Origin: Candidatus Eiseniibacteriota bacterium
GTDB lineage: Bacteria > Eisenbacteria > RBG-16-71-46 > JAGVPR01
Reading direction: 5' to 3'
DNA: 7,854 bases
NCBI GenBank assembly: GCA_020052115.1
Contig: JAGVPR010000224.1
Span: forward strand, 1-7,854
Every line of letters starts with the position of its first letter. The stretch's first letter is position 1. The notes under the pieces were generated by a model that saw only the letters and a program-made list of their open reading frames with translations, ran no database searches and was not told the DNA's origin. Positions 1 through 5,043 of this stretch are shown here, piece by piece. The position numbers and the translations under genes are program-made.

Positions 1-49
1 AGGCCCAAGCGGCCGCGCGCCGCTCTCGCGCCGCCGCGGGGATTCGCAT
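1..49 (-). CDS. Possible start of a downstream gene, cut by the window edge
   Basis: On the minus strand an ATG lies 11 nt after the TGA of the large outer-membrane protein gene and opens a frame that stays open to the window edge (16 codons, beginning MRIPAAARER). The tight spacing would suit a co-transcribed gene. The only Shine-Dalgarno-like match is a weak AGG overlapping the preceding stop codon. Too little is visible to suggest a product, and an open stretch this short in GC-rich DNA may be chance. Confidence 0.25.
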   Translation of the reverse strand, partial: MRIPAAARERRAAAWA

Positions 50-60
50 GGGCGCCGGCC

Positions 61-2889
61 TCAGTAGTTCCATCCGATGTAGAACTCGGTGCGGGTGTTG
101 TCGTCCATCGAGCGAAAATCGGTCCGCCGCGCGAAATCCATCCTCAGCACCAGAAATCCTCCTAGCCCCATTCGCACGCCGAAGCCCGTGCTGCCCTCGG
201 GATCGAACCGGGCGTCGCCGCCGCTCCACACCTGGGCCGCGTCCAGGAACACGGCGCCCTGGATCCCGGGGAAGTCGATCCGGCCGAATGGAAAACCCAC
301 GATGAAATGCTCGATCAGCGGAAAGCGGTACTCGTTGTTGATGAGCACGGCGCGCGTCCCGATCAGCGCGCGCCGCGGGTAGCCGCGCAGGCTGTGCGTC
401 CCGCCGAGCAGGAACAGGGGCGGGTCGGTCCCTCCGGAGACCCGGCCCTGGAGCCGCACGGCATACGCCGAGCGCAACGAGGCGCGGAAGTACCGCCGGT
501 AGTCGAGGAGGACGTGCGCCCCCTCCGCCGACGCGCGCGAGGCGTCCAGCGAGAGCCCCACGGTGACGTTCATGCGCTGGCCGTCTATCGGTCCCGTGTT
601 CAGCCAGAGCGCCGTGTCCCGCACGAAGGAGAAGTAGTTCGAAACGAGAAACGCCCGCCGGTCAATGTCGCGGGTCGGTTCTTCCTTGTCGGAGTATACG
701 AACGACAGGCCGCTCTCGACGCGATGGAATTTCGAGAAGGGATAGCTGCCGACGAGCGTGCCTCCGGCCCGCCTCTCAAAAAACGGGAAGCCCTCCTCGT
801 CCAGATAATCGCCGACGTAATGGAACGTCGAGACGCCGTAGTTCAAGCGATGCGCGAGGTTGAAGTAGGAGACGCCGACGTTCATGCTCGAGAGCAGATC
901 GGACGTGCGGCTGGCCGAGTTGCCGACCTGAAGAAACAGGATCCTGTTGCCCATCATGTCGGTGAGCGCCGCCTGCGCCCCTTCACCCAACCGCTGGTTC
1001 GGCTCGAAACCGACCCCGCCCTGCGCGATATCGAGCGAAAACTGAGGCCGGTAGCGCCCGACCTCCGCCGCGATCGGCCGCGTCGTTCCATCCCAATTCC
1101 AGGAAATGTAGCCGTGGTCCTGGGCCAGCGCGATGGCCGGGCCGGGCGGCGACTCCGGGATCGCCATGCGGTAGATGTGGAATCGCTGGTTCTCGAACCC
1201 CGTGAAGATCAGCTCCTGTCCGTCCTCCGTCCACACCGGGTCGAAGGCGCCGCCGAGGAACTGCGTCAGGCGCTGGCCGCTGCCGCCGCGGTCCGCGAAG
1301 TAGAGATTCTGCGTTCCGTCTCGGTCGGAAGCGAAGGCGATCCTCGAGCCGTCCGGGGACCACGACGGCGCCAGGTCGTTCCAGTCCCCGAAGGTCAGGT
1401 AGAGGATTTCGCGCGTCTCGAGGTCCATCAGGAAGAGGTTGCGCGCGCCGCGCTGGCCGTAACCGCCGCGATCCGAGGAGAAAGCGATCCACCGCCCGTC
1501 GGGCGACCAGGCCGGGTCCGCGTCCAGGTAGCGGTCGTCGGTGAGGCGGTCGAGCCCGCCCGTCGAAGTGTCGAGGATGTAGAGATCCGAGTACCCGTCC
1601 TTCGTCAAACCGCTGAAGACGATCCGCCGCCCATCCGGAGACCAGTTCGGCGACGAGAGCCCGATCAGCGAATCGAATCGGTAGCTGCCCGTGAGTTGCT
1701 TGCCGCTGAGATCATACGTGTAGAGCGCGTCGCGCTCCTCGTGCTTGCTCACGAAGGTCAGCTCGCCGCGGCGTGTCACGTCAATCTTCGTGCGGAACGG
1801 GTGGAACGACTCGAACTCAGGCGAGCGTTCTCCCCGCACCACCACCTGCACATCGCGATCCGGCCCGGCGAGTGATGCGGAGTAGATGTTCGTGTAGCCG
1901 GAACGCGGCGAGACGAACAGGAATCGGCCGCGGCCCAAGCCCGCCGAGTCCGGCACCGGAATCCCCTTGAAGTTGGCCTCGCCCTTCGTCGTCAGCGGCG
2001 TCCCCTCCGCCCGAAACGGATGGTTCACCGTGACGAGCGGGAAATAGGCCACTTTCAGGGACTGTTGCCAGTCCCCGGAGAGCCGCTCCTCCGTCACGCC
2101 GAGCACTCGCTGGATCACCTCCGCGAAGGAATCCTCCGTCCAGATCTCGTCGTAGAAGAGAGCGAGCTTGTCTTCTCCGTACGTCGCCGCGATGTACCGG
2201 CAGAGCGACTGGCCGATCTTGTAGAGGACGAACGTCCCGTTGTACCGCCATATCTCTTTGATGTCGGGCATCCGCCCCGAAAGCACCAGATCGCGGACGA
2301 AGAGATCCGCCTCCGTGTCCCATGGGCGGGCGAGGAAGTCCGCGAGCCCTTCGTCGAACCAGAGCGGCGGCGACAGGTACGCGTTCTTCGGATGCATCCC
2401 GTAGATCTGGCCGAGCTTCGAGAGCTGGAAGACATGCACCATCTCGTGGTGGATCACGTCCCGGAAATCGCTGTAGGAGCCGTTGAACGGGATGAGGACG
2501 CGCCCCTTCGCGAACTCGGTGAGCCCGGCGACACCCTCGGGCAGCAGATAGGGCGTCACGTTCGTCTGTTCGAAATCCTGGTGGCTCGCGTAGATGATGA
2601 GCGGGATCCGCCGCGAAATGTGGTGAACGAAGTCCACCGAGAGCTGGACGTAGCTCGACTCGGCGAGCGCGAGCGCCTTCTCCGCAAGCAACCTCTCCTC
2701 CGGGTAGAAGTAGAGGTCGAAGTGCTCGCCCTTCATCACATGCCACTGGAAATCCGTGTAGTGGACCTTGTTCTTGCCGAAGGAGATGAATTGCGCGTCG
2801 GCGACGGGCACGGCGAGACACCCGACGGCGAGCGTCGGGAGGACGGCCCGAAGGATGACGGCGCGGATCGCGTTGCGGCGGGGGGCCAC
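61..2889 (-). CDS. Secreted peptidase-MA-like / PD40 propeller / BamA-like barrel protein
   Basis: A predicted 942-residue envelope protein. Residues 1-32 look like a signal peptide: basic start, hydrophobic core, then VADA before QF. Next comes a peptidase-MA-like gluzincin domain with HEMVH at 148-152 and a downstream WFDEGLADF with E180 as probable third zinc ligand. Residues about 320-600 hold TolB/PD40 propeller repeats, with WSPDG-type motifs near 415, 461, 510 and 553. From about 640 the sequence alternates like a beta-barrel, has the Omp85-type GGTHSLRGY at 829-837, and ends FYIGWNY with a terminal aromatic as outer-membrane barrels do. I see no POTRA domain. The GTG start was chosen because AGGAG sits 6 nt upstream, the signal peptide follows at once, and an upstream in-frame ATG (2967) falls inside the likely -10 box. 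The protease domain is probably periplasmic or surface-exposed; the substrate is unknown. Domain calls are firm; joint function is inference. Confidence 0.88.
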   Translation of the reverse strand: MAPRRNAIRAVILRAVLPTLAVGCLAVPVADAQFISFGKNKVHYTDFQWHVMKGEHFDLYFYPEERLLAEKALALAESSYVQLSVDFVHHISRRIPLIIYASHQDFEQTNVTPYLLPEGVAGLTEFAKGRVLIPFNGSYSDFRDVIHHEMVHVFQLSKLGQIYGMHPKNAYLSPPLWFDEGLADFLARPWDTEADLFVRDLVLSGRMPDIKEIWRYNGTFVLYKIGQSLCRYIAATYGEDKLALFYDEIWTEDSFAEVIQRVLGVTEERLSGDWQQSLKVAYFPLVTVNHPFRAEGTPLTTKGEANFKGIPVPDSAGLGRGRFLFVSPRSGYTNIYSASLAGPDRDVQVVVRGERSPEFESFHPFRTKIDVTRRGELTFVSKHEERDALYTYDLSGKQLTGSYRFDSLIGLSSPNWSPDGRRIVFSGLTKDGYSDLYILDTSTGGLDRLTDDRYLDADPAWSPDGRWIAFSSDRGGYGQRGARNLFLMDLETREILYLTFGDWNDLAPSWSPDGSRIAFASDRDGTQNLYFADRGGSGQRLTQFLGGAFDPVWTEDGQELIFTGFENQRFHIYRMAIPESPPGPAIALAQDHGYISWNWDGTTRPIAAEVGRYRPQFSLDIAQGGVGFEPNQRLGEGAQAALTDMMGNRILFLQVGNSASRTSDLLSSMNVGVSYFNLAHRLNYGVSTFHYVGDYLDEEGFPFFERRAGGTLVGSYPFSKFHRVESGLSFVYSDKEEPTRDIDRRAFLVSNYFSFVRDTALWLNTGPIDGQRMNVTVGLSLDASRASAEGAHVLLDYRRYFRASLRSAYAVRLQGRVSGGTDPPLFLLGGTHSLRGYPRRALIGTRAVLINNEYRFPLIEHFIVGFPFGRIDFPGIQGAVFLDAAQVWSGGDARFDPEGSTGFGVRMGLGGFLVLRMDFARRTDFRSMDDNTRTEFYIGWNY

Positions 2890-2895
2890 GGACTT

Positions 2896-2900
2896 CTCCT
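2896..2900 (-). promoter_or_regulatory. Ribosome binding site that fixes the GTG start
   Basis: AGGAG is followed by 6 nt and then GTG at 2889. No comparable site precedes the upstream in-frame ATG at 2967, so this site decides the start of the outer-membrane protein gene. Confidence 0.75.
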
Positions 2901-2962
2901 GATTGATCTGTTGTGGCGTATCGGATCCGATGGACGAGGCCGAAGGCAGAGCGATCTTCAAC

Positions 2963-2991
2963 AGCATAGCCCGGGGCCTGGGATCGCGCAA
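2963..2991 (-). promoter_or_regulatory. Sigma-70-type promoter for the outer-membrane protein gene
   Basis: The minus strand reads TTGCGC (2991-2986), a 17-nt spacer, then TATGCT (2968-2963). Each box matches the consensus at four of six positions, with ideal spacing. Transcription would start near 2956, giving a leader of about 67 nt before the GTG. It lies between the 3' end of rnpB and the gene, where a separate transcription start is expected. Nothing else is visible in the roughly 215 nt between rnpB and the gene. Confidence 0.55.
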
Positions 2992-3105
2992 CGGCCCGCG
3001 GACGCGGCCGGGGGACGGCCTGCCGATTCGGCATGGATACCTGGATGATCGCCGCCCGCAGAGACGATCTTGACAGGGGGCGCTTGGGGGGTGCGAGGCG
3101 AGGAT

Positions 3106-3496
3106 CTCGAGCCGAAGCGAGGCGGTAAGCCGGGTTCTGTCTCCCTCCGGGGTCGCCCCCGGCGGGACAGCGCTCATTACTCTACGACGCGCGTTACCGC
3201 GCGCCTCCAGCGACCTACCCGGGAGTGATCACGAGGCGGGCAGCCTCTCCTCCCCTATTCGGTCTTGCTCCAGGCGGGGTTTGCCGAGCCGGCGGCGTCA
3301 CCGCCGCCGCTGGTGAGCTCTTACCTCACCGTTTCACCCTTACCGGTCCCCGGAGGAACCGGCGGTCTGCTTTCTGTGGCACTTTCCCTGGGATCGCTCC
3401 CGCTGGGCGTTACCCAGCGCCCTGCCCTGTGGAGCCCGGACTTTCCTCGGAGGACTGCAAGAGCCCCCGCGAGCGCTTCGCCTCCTTCGACTCGAG
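3106..3496 (-). ncRNA. rnpB: RNase P RNA (bacterial class A)
   Basis: This is the catalytic RNA of RNase P, which with the RnpA protein matures tRNA 5' ends. Diagnostic conserved blocks appear in order on the minus strand: GAGGAAAGTCCGGGCTCC (3448-3431), GGGTAACGCCC (about 3414-3404), AAGCAGACCGCC (3372-3361), GGTAAGGGTGAAACGGTG (about 3345-3328), CCGAATAGGGG (3262-3252), and ACAGAACCCGGCTTA near the 3' end (3140-3126). Helix P2 is seen as AGCGCTC near the 5' end pairing with GAGCGCT about 300 nt on. P1 forms from CGAAG-G-AGGCG and CGCCT-CG-CTTCG, and copies of CTCGAG outside both strands can extend it. These pairings set the approximate ends, good to perhaps 10 nt. Length near 390 nt is normal. 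The 5' portion overlaps the RNase HI coding region. I found no convincing promoter directly upstream and no intrinsic terminator downstream, so it may be processed from a longer transcript. Confidence 0.93.
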
Positions 3497-3901
3497 ATCT
3501 TTCAAGTAGCCGTCGATCGCCCGATTCGCCAGCTTGTCGGCCTGCGAGTTCTGCTCCCGCGGCAGATGGGTCACGCTCTGGCGCCGGAACCGCGCCAGCA
3601 GGATCCCCACCTCCTCGAAGAGCGGCTTCAGGCCGGGATGCTTCACACGGTACACGCCCGAGATCTGGCGCGCCATCAACTCCGAGTCCGTGCGGATCTC
3701 CACCTCCGTAGCTCCCAGCTCCGCGGCGCGCGTGAGCCCGAGGATGAGCGCGCGATACTCCGCCTCGTTGTTCGTGCCGCGGCCGAGATACTCGCTCAGC
3801 TCCTCGAGGAGATGCCCTTCGGCATCCTCGATCACGACACCGGCGCCCGAAGGCCCGGGGTTGCCGCGACTGGCGCCGTCGGTGAAGAGCAAGAGCCTCA
3901 A
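3410..3901 (-). CDS. rnhA: Ribonuclease HI, short form without basic protrusion
   Basis: A predicted 163-residue cytoplasmic enzyme that cleaves the RNA strand of RNA:DNA hybrids, such as R-loops and primer remnants. All four catalytic acids are in place: D8 in TDGASRGNPG, E46 in NNEAEY, D72 in TDSE and D122 in QADKLAN. The segment SGVYRVKHPGLKPL (81-94) replaces the basic handle of the E. coli enzyme, as in the actinobacterial and archaeal short type. The fold should end near residue 130. The last 28 or so residues are polar and low-complexity, are encoded inside the 5' part of rnpB, and end at a TAA within the conserved GGGTAACGCC of that RNA, so the tail is probably not functional protein. 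The start is TTG: it overlaps the upstream TGA as TTGA and has GGAGG 4 nt before it. Translation is probably coupled to the zinc-ribbon gene. Confidence 0.92.
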   Translation of the reverse strand: MRLLLFTDGASRGNPGPSGAGVVIEDAEGHLLEELSEYLGRGTNNEAEYRALILGLTRAAELGATEVEIRTDSELMARQISGVYRVKHPGLKPLFEEVGILLARFRRQSVTHLPREQNSQADKLANRAIDGYLKDLESKEAKRSRGLLQSSEESPGSTGQGAG

Positions 3902-4620
3902 ATCACCTCCGCCCCATCCCCCGACCAGACGAGCAGCCGCCCGCATCCTTCGCACGCGAGCACCTTCGCGCCGAGGCGCACGTCGTTGATGCGCTGGGGC
4001 GGAAGCGCGGTGAAGCAGCCCCCGCACGAGCCCTTGACCACCGGCACGACGGCGATCCCATGCTTGCCTTCACGGATCCTCTCGTACCTGCTTCGCAACT
4101 CGGGCGCCAGCTTCTCGGTGAGCCTCGCCCGAGCCTCGAGCACCCGCTCGAGGTCGGCCCGGATCCCCGCCAGCGTGGAATCGAGGCGGCTCGTCTCCGC
4201 CGAGGCCTTCGCCGTGACCGCCTCGAACTCCTTCTCCGCGCGCCGGACAGCCCCGACGAACTCATCCTCGGAATCGAGAAGGAGGATCACCTGCGTCTCC
4301 AGATCGGAGCGCTTCTCCTTGAGGAGATCAATCTCGCGCGTCATCGCCGCGAAGTCCTTGTTCGTCTTGAGGAGGAACTGCTGCCCCTGGAGTTTCTGGA
4401 TCTCCCCGTCGAGACGCCCCACCTCGTGCTCCGCGTCGCGGCGCCGCTTCTGCGACGCCTCGAGCTCCTTCTTCCGAAGAGCGACCTCCGCCTTGACCGT
4501 CTCAACGTCCCCGAGCACCTTCGCCGTTTCCTTCGGGATGGCCTCGGCTCGGCGGCGGAGCTGGTCCGCCTCCCGGTCCTGCACTTGCAGCTCCAGCAAA
4601 CGACTCAGGTCTTCGATCAT
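3898..4620 (-). CDS. Coiled-coil protein with C-terminal C4 zinc ribbon (COG1579 type)
   Basis: A predicted 240-residue cytoplasmic protein. Residues about 1-180 are almost entirely charged heptad-like helix, expected to fold as a long coiled-coil hairpin. The conserved turn KTNKDFAAMTREI lies at 85-97. The C-terminus carries a zinc ribbon with C199-x2-C202-x20-C223-x2-C226. This is the zf-RING_7 / COG1579 layout. Relatives in Helicobacter (HP0958/FlgZ) and Chlamydia (CdsZ) act as flagellar or type III secretion chaperones and can bind RNA, but family members occur in bacteria lacking those systems and no secretion genes are nearby, so I give no function. The ATG has GGAG 4 nt upstream. The TGA overlaps the TTG start of rnhA, a pairing also known in mycobacteria, which favours a role in nucleic-acid metabolism. 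An intrinsic terminator stands only about 20 nt upstream. Confidence 0.88.
   Translation of the reverse strand: MIEDLSRLLELQVQDREADQLRRRAEAIPKETAKVLGDVETVKAEVALRKKELEASQKRRRDAEHEVGRLDGEIQKLQGQQFLLKTNKDFAAMTREIDLLKEKRSDLETQVILLLDSEDEFVGAVRRAEKEFEAVTAKASAETSRLDSTLAGIRADLERVLEARARLTEKLAPELRSRYERIREGKHGIAVVPVVKGSCGGCFTALPPQRINDVRLGAKVLACEGCGRLLVWSGDGAEVI
3902..3910 (-). promoter_or_regulatory. Ribosome binding site for the TTG start of rnhA
   Basis: GGAGGTGAT, nearly a full anti-Shine-Dalgarno match, directly precedes TTG at 3901 and lies inside the last codons of the zinc-ribbon gene. No in-frame ATG or GTG exists near the start of the RNase HI fold. A second TTG three codons further in would have a less suitable spacing of 13 nt. 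Confidence 0.7.
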
Positions 4621-4640
4621 GATGCTCCGTGCCTCACAAC

Positions 4641-4673
4641 AAAAAGGCGGTGCACCCGCTGGGGTGCACCGCC
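4641..4673 (-). terminator. Intrinsic terminator after the tRNA operon
   Basis: On the minus strand a perfect 12-bp stem (GGCGGTGCACCC with GGGTGCACCGCC, 4-nt loop CAGC) is followed at once by TTTTT and then GTTGTG. The T-run follows the stem only on this strand, so it acts leftward, on transcripts coming from the tRNAs. It ends about 20 nt before the start of the zinc-ribbon gene, so it could also work as an attenuator for that gene. Confidence 0.88.
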
Positions 4674-4791
4674 CGTTGCATCAGGGGCGCGCTGGCGCAG
4701 TCGCCGGCAAGGCCGCTGCGCGCCTGTCTTCGAGGGCAAGGCGCCTCTCCTTCGTTCGGCGACGATCACCGCGCGTTACTCCTTCGCAAAG
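4674..4791 (-). other. tRNA operon trailer between tRNA-Val and the terminator
   Basis: This 118-nt stretch carries no tRNA and no credible gene. On the minus strand it holds small GC-rich inverted repeats, for example GGCG-ACTG-CGCC and GCGCGC pairing with a second GCGCGC about 30 nt later. It would be transcribed as a 3' trailer of the tRNA precursor. I searched it for a promoter for the zinc-ribbon gene and saw none that was convincing. Confidence 0.4.
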
Positions 4792-4867
4792 TGGTGGGCG
4801 GAACAGGGCTCGAACCTGTGGCCCCCTGCCTGTGACGCAGGTGCTCTACCAGCTGAGCTATCCGCCC
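4792..4867 (-). tRNA. tRNA-Val (anticodon CAC)
   Basis: A full 76-nt cloverleaf: acceptor GGGCGGA/TCCGCCC, D arm GCTC/GAGC, anticodon stem CCTGC/GCAGG, T arm ACAGG-TTCGAGC-CCTGT, discriminator A and an encoded CCA. The anticodon loop is GTCACAG, so U33 is followed by CAC, which reads the valine codon GUG. The context GAGCACCT...AGG-GGG resembles other bacterial valine tRNAs. The loop has G at both 32 and 38, where pyrimidine-32 is usual. It lies 9 nt downstream of the CAU tRNA in the same transcript. Confidence 0.93.
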
Positions 4868-4876
4868 CCAAGTGAG

Positions 4877-4949
4877 TGGGCCCACTTGGAATTGAACCAA
4901 GGACCGACCGGTTATGAGCCGGTTGCTCTGACCCCTGAGCTATGGGCCC
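4877..4949 (-). tRNA. tRNA with anticodon CAU (elongator Met or Ile2)
   Basis: A complete 73-nt cloverleaf: acceptor GGGCCCA/TGGGCCC, D arm GCTC/GAGC, anticodon stem ACCGG/CCGGT with loop CTCATAA, T arm CTTGG-TTCAATT-CCAAG, and discriminator A. CCA is not encoded; CTC follows, so the CCA-adding enzyme must finish it. The paired first base (G1-C72) and the absence of the three G-C pairs at the base of the anticodon stem argue against the initiator. CAU could be elongator methionine, or isoleucine if C34 is converted to lysidine by TilS; I cannot separate these by eye. Confidence 0.92.
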
Positions 4950-4953
4950 GAAC

Positions 4954-4972
4954 GGCCCCGCGCTGCGGGGCC
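4954..4972 (-). repeat. GC-rich hairpin in the tRNA leader
   Basis: A perfect inverted repeat, GGCCCCGC with GCGGGGCC around a 3-nt loop, ends 4 nt before the 5' end of the CAU tRNA. On the minus strand no T-run follows (GTTC), so it is a poor terminator for rpoD. It lies downstream of the predicted tRNA promoter and would be part of the 5' leader that RNase P removes. Confidence 0.6.
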
Positions 4973-5002
4973 TCTCGACTCATCACCTCCGGCCGATCCA
5001 CG

Positions 5003-5031
5003 ACTCTACCCGGTGCGCTGTCGCCGGTCAA
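5003..5031 (-). promoter_or_regulatory. Sigma-70 promoter of the tRNA operon
   Basis: TTGACC (5031-5026), a 17-nt spacer, then TAGAGT (5008-5003). Five of six and four of six positions match the consensus, with ideal spacing. The start would be near 4996, about 47 nt before the first tRNA. It lies directly after the rpoD stop codon, so the tRNAs need not depend on rpoD read-through. Confidence 0.75.
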
Positions 5032-5043
5032 GAGGGTGAGCGT

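Noticed and set aside
307..1875. Long plus-strand open frame (522 codons) opposite the outer-membrane protein gene
   Set aside because: It is the antisense of a gene with clear domains, rich in Arg/Val/Glu with no recognisable motif. Long antisense frames are expected in GC-rich DNA.
2020..3048. Plus-strand open frame of 342 codons
   Set aside because: Antisense to the protease domain and its promoter region, with compositionally biased translation and no family resemblance.
3070..3075. Perfect TTGACA on the plus strand
   Set aside because: No -10-like hexamer lies 15-19 nt downstream (the stretch is G-rich), and no plus-strand gene follows.
2890..3177. N-terminal extension of the outer-membrane protein to an ATG at 3177
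   Set aside because: It would start inside rnpB, cross the predicted promoter and bury the signal peptide behind 96 unstructured residues. The GTG at 2889 has a good ribosome binding site.
4954..4972. GC hairpin as an intrinsic terminator for rpoD
   Set aside because: The stem is strong but no T-run follows on the minus strand, and it lies downstream of the tRNA promoter, so it is more likely tRNA leader structure.
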